Source: Ornithinicoccus sp045032955 (lineage in GTDB: Bacteria; Actinomycetota; Actinomycetes; Actinomycetales; Dermatophilaceae). From it: a stretch of DNA of 64,000 nucleotides. A model generated the notes under the pieces. That model was not told the origin of the DNA and made no database searches. It was given only the letters and a program-made list of their open reading frames with translations. Both the position numbers and the translations under genes were made by a program. Location: the NCBI RefSeq assembly GCF_045032955.1, contig NZ_JBJFZU010000014.1, positions 1-64,000 on the forward strand. Direction: 5' to 3'. Shown in pieces: positions 8,255 to 16,766 of the stretch. Each line of letters opens with the position of its first letter. The first letter of the stretch is position 1.

Positions 8255-8980
8255 GTGGACGTCTGGAACGACCTCTTCTACGCCGAGCTCGACGTGCTGG
8301 GCCACCCCGTGGCCTGGCGGGAGGTGGTCGGCAACGGTTTCGGGCTCGCCTCCGCCCTGCTGGGCATGCGCCGCACCGTGTGGGCGTGGCCGGTCGGGAT
8401 CGTCGGCAACGTCATCCTGTTCACGGTCTTCATGGGCGTCTGGTTCGCCAACCCCCAGGAGCACAGCCTCTTCGGGCAGGCCGCCCGGCAGGTCTTCTTC
8501 GTCCTCACCAGCGTCTACGGCTGGTGGCGCTGGCAGCAGTCCCGCAAGGGCCGCGCCAAGGGCGCCCCGGCGATCACCCCGCGCTGGGCCACCGCTCGCG
8601 AGCGGACGGCATACCTGGTCGCCGCGGCGCTGCTGGTCGTCCTGCTGCAGTGGGTCTTCGCGCAGGTGGGCGCCGGGTGGGAGGCGCCCCGCTGGTACTA
8701 CTGGACCGACGCCTGGATCTTCGTCGGGTCGATGCTGGCGACGTACGCGATGGCGCGTGGCTGGGTCGACTTCTGGCTGGTCTGGATCGCCGTCGACCTG
8801 ATCGGGGTGCCGCTGCTGTGGCACTCCGGCTACTACCCTTCCGCCGTGATGTATGCCGTCTACGGGGCCGTCGTCGCCTGGGGCTTCGTGGTGTGGTCCC
8901 GGGCCGCCCGCGACGAGGCGCCCCGACCGGCGGTCACCGGGGGAGGACCGGTCGGCGGGGACCGTACGCTGGTGCCGTGA
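8255..8980 (+). CDS. ribM: Riboflavin transporter, PnuC fold (RibM/PnuX type)
   Basis: A membrane protein of about 241 residues with the PnuC (nicotinamide riboside transporter) fold. Hydrophobic segments are regularly spaced, with the conserved WAWPVGIVGN motif after the first segment, an SVYGWWRW motif and SYW-like aromatic residues in the second half. PnuC-fold proteins downstream of FMN riboswitches in actinobacteria (RibM, PnuX) take up riboflavin. The FMN aptamer directly upstream therefore specifies the substrate better than the sequence alone. I chose GTG at 8255 because GGAGG (8243-8247) is 7 bases away. An in-frame GTG at 8234 would place the same site inside the gene. The stop overlaps the next start (GTGA). 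Confidence 0.88.
   Translation: MDVWNDLFYAELDVLGHPVAWREVVGNGFGLASALLGMRRTVWAWPVGIVGNVILFTVFMGVWFANPQEHSLFGQAARQVFFVLTSVYGWWRWQQSRKGRAKGAPAITPRWATARERTAYLVAAALLVVLLQWVFAQVGAGWEAPRWYYWTDAWIFVGSMLATYAMARGWVDFWLVWIAVDLIGVPLLWHSGYYPSAVMYAVYGAVVAWGFVVWSRAARDEAPRPAVTGGGPVGGDRTLVP
8965..8970 (+). promoter_or_regulatory. Possible -10 box of a leaderless promoter for the PH-domain gene
   Basis: TACGCT ends 6 bases before the GTG at 8977, a spacing seen repeatedly in this window for leaderless starts. It would let the PH-domain gene escape FMN control. The match is modest. Confidence 0.35.
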
Positions 8981-9441
8981 GCACCAGCAGCGCCGGCACC
9001 ACCGACCCCTACGCCACCTTCCGTCCCCGGATCGGCGCCTGGGTGGGCCGCCTCGGTGCCCTCGCCTCGGTCCTCGTCTTCGGCGCCATCGCGCTCTTCG
9101 GCCCCAGCAGCGCACGGGTCTCCACCACCATGGCGGTGCTCGACCGCGGGCTCATCCTGGGCTTCGGGGTGCTGATGGCCCTCGGCCTGTGGCGCTACGG
9201 CCAGCTCCGGGCGGTCCCCAGCACCGAGGGGCTGCTGGTGGTGAACCTGCTGCGGCGGCACCAGCTGGAGTGGGCCCAGATCCTGCGGGTCGGCTACGCC
9301 GGCGGATCGGCCTGGGCGGTGCTCGAGCTGACCGACACCGAGGAGGTCGCGGTGATGGCGATCCAGAGCGCCGACGGGCAGCGCGCCCGCGTCGAGGCGT
9401 CCCGGCTGGCGGCGCTGGTGGCGCACCACCAGCAGGGGTAG
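8977..9441 (+). CDS. PH-domain-containing small membrane protein
   Basis: A 154-residue protein of unknown role. Two hydrophobic segments (about residues 25-45 and 52-70) form a hairpin in the membrane. They are followed by a cytoplasmic bacterial PH-like domain with the characteristic strand pattern (STEGLLVVNLLRRHQLEWAQI, then a Trp-containing strand and RVEASRLAALV). Similar proteins are common in actinobacteria, often beside transport or ribosomal genes. The start GTG overlaps the ribM stop by 3 bases. Its 3' end is only 25 bases from the convergent FUSC gene. I would not assign a function. Confidence 0.8.
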   Translation: MSTSSAGTTDPYATFRPRIGAWVGRLGALASVLVFGAIALFGPSSARVSTTMAVLDRGLILGFGVLMALGLWRYGQLRAVPSTEGLLVVNLLRRHQLEWAQILRVGYAGGSAWAVLELTDTEEVAVMAIQSADGQRARVEASRLAALVAHHQQG

Positions 9442-9466
9442 CGCTGGACCGGACCGACCGGGCGGC

Positions 9467-10630
9467 TCAGCCCTCGGGGTCCATCTCCTCCCGGGTGGAG
9501 GGCACCCGCTGCCGGGCCTCGGTCAGCGTCATCCCGGAGAGCACCAGCAGGTCGACGACGGTGGACCGGACCTGGGCCCGCATCACCTCCGCGGACAGCT
9601 CGGCCCGGGAGTGGCTCCAGGTCGACTGCCGGGCCAGGTGCACCAGGTCCTCCTGGGCCGGTCCGAGCGGGGTCCGGTCCGCCAGGTGCTCCTGGATGGT
9701 GGCGCTGGCCTCGGCGAGGGCCTCGACCATGTCGATGTAGGTGTCCGGGACGAACTCGTCCGCGCTGACGGCGGCCTCGGCGCGGCGGGCCAGCACCCGG
9801 ACGTTGCGGATGGCCAGGTCCAGCGGTGGCAGCAGTGTCTGGATCTCCCGGACCTCGGCCCGGGACGCCCCGGAGAGCAGCGGGGCCACCCGGGCGGCGG
9901 CGACCGCCTCGGCGGTCGAGGCGCGCAGCACGTCGAGCTCGGTCGACAGCCCGCGTGCCGTCTCCAGGGCCCGGACCGCGCGGCCGGCGTCCCGGTTGCG
10001 CAGGCTCTGCGCGGTGTCGGTGAGCATCTCTGCCAGGTGGCCGACCAGCTCCACGACCCGCTCCCTCGGCCGCCGGGTGGTGGAGCGCAGGGGGGCCAGC
10101 ATGGCGATGACCATGGCCACCCCACCGCCGACGGCGGCGTCCAGCCACCGGCTCAGCGCCTCGCCGTCCCCGGCCACCAGGGTGGTGATGATGACGCCCT
10201 GGATCCCGGCCTGCATCATCAGCAGCTGGCCGGCGCCGGCCAGCACCGCCAGCGACATGGCCACGACGCAGACCGCCAGGATCTGCCACAGCCCGGTGCC
10301 GAACGAGTTCACGAACAGGTCCCCGATGGCGACCCCGATGGCCACCCCGATGGTGAGCTCGACGATCCGCCGGAGCCGGTCCTCGTAGGTCAGCCCCAGA
10401 CAGACCATCGCGGTGATCGGGGCGAAGAAGGGCAACGGGTGACCCAGCACGTCGTGCGCGAGGAACCAGGCGATGGTGGCGCCGGTGGCCGCCTGCAGGA
10501 TGAGCCAGGCGCGGGCCCGCAGGCGCAGCGCGCGGGCCCGCAGGGCGACCGGCCGGATCCCGTCGCGCAGCGGGTCCAGGGCGTGCACGACCCGTCCCGT
10601 GGCCCGGGCCCGCTCGCGGTCACCGTTCAT
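9467..10630 (-). CDS. FUSC-family membrane protein (aromatic acid exporter-like)
   Basis: A 387-residue protein. The N-terminal membrane region of about five or six helices begins ARAWLILQAATGATIAWFLA and continues with FFAPITAMVCLGLTYEDRLRRIVELTIGVAIGV. This is the hallmark of FUSC/aromatic acid exporter-like proteins. The C-terminal half is a soluble, mostly helical domain rich in Ala, Arg and Glu. Relatives include exporters of aromatic carboxylic acids and fusaric acid, but the substrate is unknown here. I chose ATG at 10630 because the conserved part follows closely; the open frame continues upstream through the neighbouring gene without meaning. Its start lies 14 bases from the end of the TIGR03085-like gene, so the two are likely co-transcribed. 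Confidence 0.85.
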   Translation of the reverse strand: MNGDRERARATGRVVHALDPLRDGIRPVALRARALRLRARAWLILQAATGATIAWFLAHDVLGHPLPFFAPITAMVCLGLTYEDRLRRIVELTIGVAIGVAIGDLFVNSFGTGLWQILAVCVVAMSLAVLAGAGQLLMMQAGIQGVIITTLVAGDGEALSRWLDAAVGGGVAMVIAMLAPLRSTTRRPRERVVELVGHLAEMLTDTAQSLRNRDAGRAVRALETARGLSTELDVLRASTAEAVAAARVAPLLSGASRAEVREIQTLLPPLDLAIRNVRVLARRAEAAVSADEFVPDTYIDMVEALAEASATIQEHLADRTPLGPAQEDLVHLARQSTWSHSRAELSAEVMRAQVRSTVVDLLVLSGMTLTEARQRVPSTREEMDPEG

Positions 10631-10644
10631 GAGCCCAGTGTGGC

Positions 10645-11283
10645 TCAGAGGCGGGTGCGGTGGGTGGCGAAGGCCTGCAGGTCCTCCGCGGAGCCCTGCA
10701 CCTCGACCCGGGCGACCTCGGTGCGGCCGAAGAGGTGCAGCACCAGCTCCAACGGGGTCCCGTACAGCACGACGGTCCCGGCCGCGGCCGGGGGACGGCG
10801 CAGCGCCGCGCGCCCGTGACCCTGCGCCACCACGACGACGCCGGTCGGCGAGCCCCGGGTCAGCATCCGGCCCATCGAGGTGACCGTGCGCCACAGCCCC
10901 TCCTGCACCGGGCCGGGCAGGTCCGTCGGCGCCCAGTCCGGCTGGGCCCGGACCATGTCCTCGTGGTGGATGCTCAGCTCGGCCACGTTCACCGCACGGT
11001 CCAGCACCCCGATCCGGGTCGGCCACCACGGGGCGGGCCCGGAGCGCACCTGCGCGACCAGCTCGGGGAAGGGGCGGGCGGCCACCCGGTCCTGCAGCGT
11101 CCGGGTCCGGCGCTGCAGCACCTCCACGTCGAGCCCGATCCCCGGCAGGGCGTCCGGCCGGGACTCGCGCACGACCAGGTGCGCGAGCAGGTCGGCCACC
11201 GTCCACGGCGAGCACAGCGTCGGAGCCTGCGGGCCGAGCTCGGTGGCGGTGCCGGCGATGAGGTCTCTGAGCTGGTAGGGCAT
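10645..11283 (-). CDS. TIGR03085-like (DinB/maleylpyruvate isomerase-type) protein
   Basis: A 212-residue protein with the layout of the actinobacterial TIGR03085 group. An N-terminal helical DinB-like region contains LCSPWTVADLLAHLVVRE, with a His that could bind metal. A central AELSIHHEDMVRAQP segment supplies two more His residues, and a C-terminal SCP2-like lobe includes LYGTPLELVLHLFGRT. Members resemble mycothiol-dependent enzymes, but no reaction is established for this subgroup. The ATG is embedded in one copy of the recurrent octamer (11279-11286). It is divergent from the ABC exporter genes and probably forms a transcription unit with the FUSC gene downstream. Confidence 0.82.
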   Translation of the reverse strand: MPYQLRDLIAGTATELGPQAPTLCSPWTVADLLAHLVVRESRPDALPGIGLDVEVLQRRTRTLQDRVAARPFPELVAQVRSGPAPWWPTRIGVLDRAVNVAELSIHHEDMVRAQPDWAPTDLPGPVQEGLWRTVTSMGRMLTRGSPTGVVVVAQGHGRAALRRPPAAAGTVVLYGTPLELVLHLFGRTEVARVEVQGSAEDLQAFATHRTRL

Positions 11284-11382
11284 ACCTCATCTCACCACGC
11301 CGCAGGACTGTCAGCGGCGCGTGGTTGGATAGGTGCTCGATCCATCCCCCTACACCACCGCCTCCTGGAGGTCCCCTTCTCC

Positions 11383-13218
11383 ATGTCCACGACCAGCGCC
11401 CCCGTGCCCCGTCCCGTCGCCAGCCGCGCCGTCCTGCGCCGTGGTCTCAAGGTGGTCTGGGGCGGCATGGTGCAGGAGCGTCGGCCCTTCTCGGTCGCCG
11501 TGGTCGGTGCTGTGCTGTGGGCCTCCGCGACCGTCGGGACGGCCTGGGCGATCGGCTGGCTGACCGACACCGTCGTCGAGCCGGCGGTCCGGGTGCGCGA
11601 GGTGGAGGCGGCCGGGCTGTGGGCCATCTTCGGGGTGCTGCTGGCGGTGCTGCTGGTCAACGTGCTCGGGGTGATCCTGCGCCGGGTCTACGCGACCATC
11701 GCCGGGTTCAACCTGCAGGCCTCGTACCGGCGTCGGGTCACCCGGCAGTACCTGCGGCTGCCGCTGTCCTGGCACCACGCCCACCCGTCGGGGCAGCTGC
11801 TGTCCCGGGCGCACGCGGACGTGGAGGCGACCTGGCAGGTCTTCAACCCGCTGCCGATGGCCATCGGGGTCATCTTCATGCTGATCATCGCGGGCACCAT
11901 GATGGTGCTGGTCGATCCCTTCCTGGCCTTCATCGGGCTGCTCGTCTTCCCCGGCCTGTTCGGTGCCAACCTGATCTTCCAGCGGGTCATGTCCCCGCGG
12001 ATCACGCTCGCCCAGCAGCTGCGGGCCGAGGTGGCCGAGGTCGCGCACGAGTCCTTCGAGGCCGGCCTGATCGTCAAGGCCATGGGCCGCGAGGACCAGG
12101 AGGCGGACCGTTTCCGGCACAAGACCTTCGAGCTGCGGGACGCGCTCATCCGGGTCGGGCGCACCCGGGGCGTCTTCGAGCCGGTGATCGAGGCGATCCC
12201 CACGCTGGGCACGCTGGCGGTGCTGGGCGTCGGCACCTGGCAGGTCTCCAGGGGCGAGCTGGACGCCGCGCAGGTGGTGCAGATGGCCTACCTGTTCTCG
12301 ATCCTCGCCTTCCCGGTGCGGGCCCTGGGCTGGGTCCTCGCCGAGCTGCCGCGGTCGGTCGTCGGGCACGACCGGGTGCAGCACGTGCTCACCGCCGAGG
12401 GAGGTATGCCCTACGGCAGCACCACCTTCCCGCGCCGCAGCGGCCCCGCCGAGGCCGAGCTGGAGAGGGCCGTCTACTCGCACCCGGGGGAGGAGACGCC
12501 GACGGTCCGCGGGGTCGACCTGGACATGCCCAGCGGCAGCACTGTCGCGCTGGTGGGGCCCACCGGCTCGGGCAAGACGACGATCACCAACCTGGCGCTG
12601 CGGCTGGTCGACACCGACGCCGGACAGGTGCGGCTCGACGGGATCGAGGCGCGCGACCTGGCCCAGGGGCAGATCCCGGCCGCGGCGACGCTGGTCGCGC
12701 AGCAGACGTTCATGTTCGACGACAGCGTCCGCGGCAACATCACCCTCGGCGAGGACGCCGACGACGCCTCGGTGTGGGAGTCGCTGCGGATCGCCCAGGC
12801 CGAGGACTTCGTCCGCTCCCTGCCCGACGGGATCGACACCTTCATCGGTGAGCGCGGCGGCACCCTCTCCGGCGGTCAGCGGCAGCGGATCGCGCTGGCC
12901 CGCGCGATCTGGCGCCGGCCGAGGCTGCTGGTGCTGGACGACGCCACCAGCGCGGTCGACCCCTCGGTGGAGCAGGCCATCCTGACAGGCCTGCGTGAGG
13001 CCCGGGGCGGGATGACGGTGCTGGTCGTGGCCTACCGGATGGCGACCATCCTGCTGGCCGACTCGATCGTCTACGTGGAGCACGGGCAGGTCGTCGACCG
13101 GGGGCCGCACCGGGAGCTGGTGGCCCGCTGCAGCGGGTACGCCGACCTGGTGAACGCCTATGCGAGGGAGGCCGCCGAACGGGACGCGGTGACGCGTCAG
13201 GAGGAGAACGACCAGTGA
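11383..13218 (+). CDS. ABC exporter half-transporter with degenerate catalytic site (heterodimer subunit 1)
   Basis: A 611-residue exporter subunit with six membrane helices (about residues 25-310) and a C-terminal ATPase. Walker A GPTGSGKT is at 392-399 and a canonical signature LSGGQ is at 495-499. Two catalytic residues deviate. The Walker B glutamate is aspartate (Asp520, in LVLDDATS), and the H-loop histidine is tyrosine (Tyr551, in VVAYRM). Such a subunit is expected to bind ATP at a non-hydrolysing site and to lend its good signature motif to a partner. The partner gene overlaps by 4 bases (GTGA). TGGAGGT lies about 11 bases before the ATG. Substrate unknown; such pairs are often multidrug or lipid exporters. 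Confidence 0.9.
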   Translation: MSTTSAPVPRPVASRAVLRRGLKVVWGGMVQERRPFSVAVVGAVLWASATVGTAWAIGWLTDTVVEPAVRVREVEAAGLWAIFGVLLAVLLVNVLGVILRRVYATIAGFNLQASYRRRVTRQYLRLPLSWHHAHPSGQLLSRAHADVEATWQVFNPLPMAIGVIFMLIIAGTMMVLVDPFLAFIGLLVFPGLFGANLIFQRVMSPRITLAQQLRAEVAEVAHESFEAGLIVKAMGREDQEADRFRHKTFELRDALIRVGRTRGVFEPVIEAIPTLGTLAVLGVGTWQVSRGELDAAQVVQMAYLFSILAFPVRALGWVLAELPRSVVGHDRVQHVLTAEGGMPYGSTTFPRRSGPAEAELERAVYSHPGEETPTVRGVDLDMPSGSTVALVGPTGSGKTTITNLALRLVDTDAGQVRLDGIEARDLAQGQIPAAATLVAQQTFMFDDSVRGNITLGEDADDASVWESLRIAQAEDFVRSLPDGIDTFIGERGGTLSGGQRQRIALARAIWRRPRLLVLDDATSAVDPSVEQAILTGLREARGGMTVLVVAYRMATILLADSIVYVEHGQVVDRGPHRELVARCSGYADLVNAYAREAAERDAVTRQEENDQ

Positions 13219-15017
13219 GCACCGAGCAGCACGACTCGAGCCGGATCGGCGCCCAGTCCGACCTGAACACCATGGACACCCTCAAGCGGGGTCTGCAGCT
13301 CTCGCCCGAGCTGCGGGTGGGCCTCTGGGTGACCGTGGGGCTGGCCCTGGTCGCCACCCTGGGTCGCGTCATCATCCCGTTCGTCGTCCAGCAGACCACC
13401 GACAACGGCATCCTCGCCGACGGCGGCCCGGACGTCGCCTTCGTCTTCCGCGCGATCGGCATCTCGGCCCTGGTCATCGTGGTGACCTCGATCGCCCAGT
13501 ACGCGGTCAACGTGCGTCTCTTCACCGCCGCCGAGTCGGGGCTGGCCACGCTGCGGATGAAGGCCTTCCGGCACATCCACGACCTGTCCATGCTCACCCA
13601 GAGCACCGAACGGCGCGGCTCGCTGGTCTCCCGGGTCACCAGCGACGTCGACACCATCTCCATGTTCGTCCAGTTCGGCGGACTGATGCTGCTCATCAGC
13701 ACCGCGCAGATCGTGCTGGCGACCGGCCTCATGTTCTTCTACAGCCCACCGCTGGCGCTGGTCGTCTACCTGTGCTTCATCCCGCTGGTGCTGCTGGTGC
13801 GCCGGTTCCAGCCCATCCTCGGGCGGGCCTACGGCGCGGTCCGGGAACGGGTCGGCGACCTGCTCGGCTCCATCAGCGAGTCGATCGTCGGTGCGACCAC
13901 GATCCGCGCCTACGGCGTCGAGGAGCGGACCTCCGAGCGGATCGACCGGGCCATCGAGGCGCACCGGGCCTCGGCGATCACCGCGCAGATCCGCTCGGTC
14001 ATGGCCTTCGTCTCCGGGCAGGCCTTCGCCGGGATCACCACGGCCGTGGTGCTGGTGGTGGGGACGGTGCTGGCCACCCAGGGGCGGATCACCCTGGGCG
14101 AGCTGCTGGCCTTCCTCTTCCTCGTCAACCTCTTCACCCAACCGGTCCTGATGGCCACCGAGATCCTCAACGAGATGCAGAACGCCGTCGCCGGGTGGCG
14201 TCGGGTCATCGGTGTCATCGACACCCCCGCCGACGTCACCGACCCCGGCGAGGAGGGCACGGTCCTGCACCGCGGCCCGATCACCGTCGACTTCGACGGG
14301 GTCTGGTTCTCCTACCCGGACGGACCGCCGGTGCTGCGCGACATCGACCTGCGGATCGAGCCGCACACCCGGGTGGCCGTGGTCGGCCAGACCGGCTCGG
14401 GCAAGACCACCCTGGCCAAGCTGCTGACCCGGCTGATGGACCCGGCGGAGGGGGCGGTCCGCCTGGACGGGGTCGACCTGCGCACGGTGCGCTTCTCCAG
14501 CCTGCGGCAGCGCGTCGTCCTGGTGCCCCAGGAGGGCTTCCTCTTCGACGGCGACCTGGCCTCGAACATGCGCTTCGGCAAGCCCGAGGCCACCGACGAG
14601 GACCTGCACCTGGCGGTGACCGAGCTGGGGCTGGACGCCTGGGTCGATGGCCTCGCGCACGGGCTGGCCACCCCGGTGGGCCAGCGCGGTGAGTCGATGT
14701 CCGCCGGTGAGCGGCAGCTGGTGGCGATCGTGCGCGCCTACCTGGCCGACCCCGACCTGCTCGTCCTGGACGAGGCGACCAGCGCCGTCGACCCCTCCAC
14801 CGAGGTGCGGGTGCAGCGGGCACTGGAGGGCCTGACCCGGGGCCGGACCTCGGTGGCGATCGCGCACCGACTCTCCACCGCCGAGGCCGCCGACCTGGTC
14901 GTGGTGGTGGACGACGGGCGCATCGTCGAGCTCGGGCACCACCGCGAGCTGGTGGGCCAGGGCGGGGTCTACTCGCGCATGCACCGCTCCTGGGCCTCCC
15001 AGCAGACCGGCGACTGA
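13215..15017 (+). CDS. ABC exporter half-transporter with intact catalytic site (heterodimer subunit 2)
   Basis: A 600-residue partner of the preceding subunit with the same layout of six membrane helices then ATPase. Walker A GQTGSGKT is at 391-398. The Walker B glutamate is present (Glu520, LVLDEATS) and the H-loop histidine is present (His551, AIAHRLS). Its signature motif is degenerate: MSAGE at 495-499 instead of LSGGQ. In a heterodimer this gives one fully consensus site (this Walker A/B with the partner's LSGGQ) and one degenerate site, as in TM287/288 or BmrCD. The start overlaps the partner's stop, so the two are made together. The next gene begins 1 base after the stop. Confidence 0.92.
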   Translation: MSTEQHDSSRIGAQSDLNTMDTLKRGLQLSPELRVGLWVTVGLALVATLGRVIIPFVVQQTTDNGILADGGPDVAFVFRAIGISALVIVVTSIAQYAVNVRLFTAAESGLATLRMKAFRHIHDLSMLTQSTERRGSLVSRVTSDVDTISMFVQFGGLMLLISTAQIVLATGLMFFYSPPLALVVYLCFIPLVLLVRRFQPILGRAYGAVRERVGDLLGSISESIVGATTIRAYGVEERTSERIDRAIEAHRASAITAQIRSVMAFVSGQAFAGITTAVVLVVGTVLATQGRITLGELLAFLFLVNLFTQPVLMATEILNEMQNAVAGWRRVIGVIDTPADVTDPGEEGTVLHRGPITVDFDGVWFSYPDGPPVLRDIDLRIEPHTRVAVVGQTGSGKTTLAKLLTRLMDPAEGAVRLDGVDLRTVRFSSLRQRVVLVPQEGFLFDGDLASNMRFGKPEATDEDLHLAVTELGLDAWVDGLAHGLATPVGQRGESMSAGERQLVAIVRAYLADPDLLVLDEATSAVDPSTEVRVQRALEGLTRGRTSVAIAHRLSTAEAADLVVVVDDGRIVELGHHRELVGQGGVYSRMHRSWASQQTGD

Positions 15018-15018
15018 G

Positions 15019-15615
15019 GTGGCGGCCGGCGCGAGGCGACCGGGCAGGAGTTTGCTGCTGACCGTCGCCCTCCTCGGCCTCGCCCTGGCGATGCTGTGCA
15101 CGACCCAGCCGTGGAGCGACGCCCGCCGGGTCGACCCGGCCGGGCTGGTCTGGGAGGCGGAGGTCGCCGGCGCCTCCCTCGCGCCGCTGGCCGGCGCGCT
15201 GCTGCCGGTGGCCGTGTGCGCGGTGCTGGTGGCGCAGGCGATCCGTGGGCGTGGACGGCTGCTGCTCACCGGTCTCGCCACGCTGGCCGCGGCGGGGGCG
15301 GCCGCCTCGACCCTGCTCGCGGCACCCTCGGGGGCGACGCCCTGGTGGTGGCTCGCCGGGGCATCCACCCTGGTCGCGGCCCTGGCGCTGGCCCTGCTGG
15401 TGCTGACCGACGCGAGGGCTGCGACCAGGGGGACGGTTCCGGTGACGGTACCGGAGCGGCATACCGGCACGCTGCCCCCGCACGAGCACCGCCGCCGGTC
15501 CGAGGCGGCGACCTGGGCCGCCCTGAGCCACGGGCAGGACCCGACGGCGAGCCCCTCACCACGCGGCGACGGTGCGGCTGGCAGAATGTCGTCCGACAGC
15601 GCCAGCACCCCCTGA
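15019..15615 (+). CDS. Trp biosynthesis-associated membrane protein
   Basis: A 198-residue protein with four hydrophobic segments (about residues 12-28, 48-70, 82-100, 108-130) and a hydrophilic, disordered C-terminal tail. The TQPWS motif after the first helix and the position upstream of trpC match the actinobacterial tryptophan-operon-associated membrane protein family (TIGR02234). Its role is unknown. In other actinobacteria it normally follows trpE; here it follows an ABC exporter by a single base, and no trpE is present in the window. GTG at 15019 is the first possible start after the exporter stop. Confidence 0.78.
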   Translation: MAAGARRPGRSLLLTVALLGLALAMLCTTQPWSDARRVDPAGLVWEAEVAGASLAPLAGALLPVAVCAVLVAQAIRGRGRLLLTGLATLAAAGAAASTLLAAPSGATPWWWLAGASTLVAALALALLVLTDARAATRGTVPVTVPERHTGTLPPHEHRRRSEAATWAALSHGQDPTASPSPRGDGAAGRMSSDSASTP

Positions 15616-15634
15616 GTCGAGGAGACCCGGAGAC

Positions 15635-15847
15635 ATGCACGAGGACAGCCACGGTCACAGCACCGCCGCCTGGATCGGTGTGACGATCATGCTCGTGGGC
15701 TCGGTCGTGGGTTCCTGGGGTGTGCTCTTCAGCCCGGACTTCCTGCTGTGGGTCGGGGTGGCGATGGGGGTCGTGGGGGCCCTCGCCTGGTACCTGCTGG
15801 ACCGGATGGGGATGGGCGAGAAGGTCTCCGAGCGCGCGCACGACTGA
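15635..15847 (+). CDS. HGxxPAAW-type small membrane protein
   Basis: A 70-residue protein with two predicted membrane helices (about residues 13-32 and 36-55). It begins HEDSHGHSTAAW, a variant of the HGxxPAAW signature in which Pro is replaced by Thr. The family is found almost only in actinobacterial trp clusters, and its function is unknown. GAGGAG occurs 11 bases before the ATG at 15635. Its position between the Trp-associated membrane protein and trpC is the conventional one. Confidence 0.82.
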   Translation: MHEDSHGHSTAAWIGVTIMLVGSVVGSWGVLFSPDFLLWVGVAMGVVGALAWYLLDRMGMGEKVSERAHD

Positions 15848-15917
15848 CCTGCGGACGCCGAGCGCTGCATACGTCGGCGCCTTCCGCCCCCTGGCTCGGG
15901 CGGTACCGACCCGGGGC

Positions 15918-15923
15918 TAGGCT
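15918..15923 (+). promoter_or_regulatory. -10 box of a leaderless trpC promoter
   Basis: TAGGCT ends 6 bases before the GTG of trpC. The trpCBA genes can thus be transcribed separately from the membrane-protein genes upstream. I saw no trp attenuator or leader peptide with consecutive Trp codons in the 82 bases between the genes. Confidence 0.55.
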
Positions 15924-15929
15924 GGGTGG

Positions 15930-16766
15930 GTGCTGACCGTCCTGGAAGAGATCATCGTCGGGGTCCGTGAGGACCTCGAGGTACGCCGTGCGCAGACGCC
16001 CCTGGAGACGCTGAAGGAGCGGGTGCGCACCGTGGCCCCGGCCCGGGACGCGCTGGCCGCCCTCAGCGCCCCGCACGGGGTGCACGTCATCGCCGAGGTG
16101 AAGCGCAGCAGCCCCTCCAAGGGGGCCCTGGCCGCCATCGCCGAGCCCGCAGCCCTCGCCGCCGACTACGCCGACGGCGGCGCGAGCGTGATCAGCGTCC
16201 TCACCGAGGGGCGCCGGTTCGGAGGGTCGCTGGCCGACCTGGACGCCGTGCGGGCCCGGGTGGACGTGCCGGTGCTGCGCAAGGACTTCGTCGTCGACCC
16301 CTACCAGGTCTGGGAGGCGCGGGTGCACGGCGCGGACCTGGTGCTGCTGATCGTCGCCGCCCTCTCCCAGGACGCCCTGGTCGGACTGGTCGAGCGCACC
16401 GAGTCGCTCGGTATGCACGCACTGGTCGAGGTGCACGACGAGGAGGAGCTGGGCCGGGCCGTGGCCGCCGGGGCCCGGATCCTGGGCGTCAACAACCGCA
16501 ACCTGAAGACCCTCGAGGTGGACCGCGACACCTTCGCGCGGCTGGCGCCCCTGGTTCCGGACCACGTGGTCGCGGTCGCCGAGTCCGGGGTCCGCGGTCC
16601 GTTGGACGTGATGAGCCTCGCCGAGGCCGGCGCCCAGGCGGTGCTGGTGGGAGAGGCCGTCGTGACCACCGCCTCTCCCCGGGACGCGGTGGCCGAGCTG
16701 GTGGCCGCCGGTGCCCACCCGGCCCTGCGCGCCTCGCTGCACGGGCACCGGGGGGCCCGGGCATGA
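15930..16766 (+). CDS. trpC: Indole-3-glycerol-phosphate synthase
   Basis: Closes the indole ring in tryptophan synthesis, converting carboxyphenylamino-deoxyribulose phosphate into indole-3-glycerol phosphate. At 278 residues it has the usual length for a stand-alone TrpC. Diagnostic motifs are EVKRSSPSKG (catalytic Lys, residues about 53-62), LRKDFVVDPYQV (catalytic Lys near 114), GVNNRNLKT and AESGV near the phosphate site, followed by VLVGEAV. GTG at 15930 is supported by the conserved N-terminus and the adjacent -10 box. The stop overlaps the trpB start (ATGA). Confidence 0.95.
   Translation: MLTVLEEIIVGVREDLEVRRAQTPLETLKERVRTVAPARDALAALSAPHGVHVIAEVKRSSPSKGALAAIAEPAALAADYADGGASVISVLTEGRRFGGSLADLDAVRARVDVPVLRKDFVVDPYQVWEARVHGADLVLLIVAALSQDALVGLVERTESLGMHALVEVHDEEELGRAVAAGARILGVNNRNLKTLEVDRDTFARLAPLVPDHVVAVAESGVRGPLDVMSLAEAGAQAVLVGEAVVTTASPRDAVAELVAAGAHPALRASLHGHRGARA

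Noticed and set aside
8005..8976. Long plus frame covering the FMN riboswitch and ribM
   Set aside because: It is the extension of the PH-domain gene's frame through the riboswitch and out of frame with ribM; it has Arg/Gly low-complexity sequence and no family.
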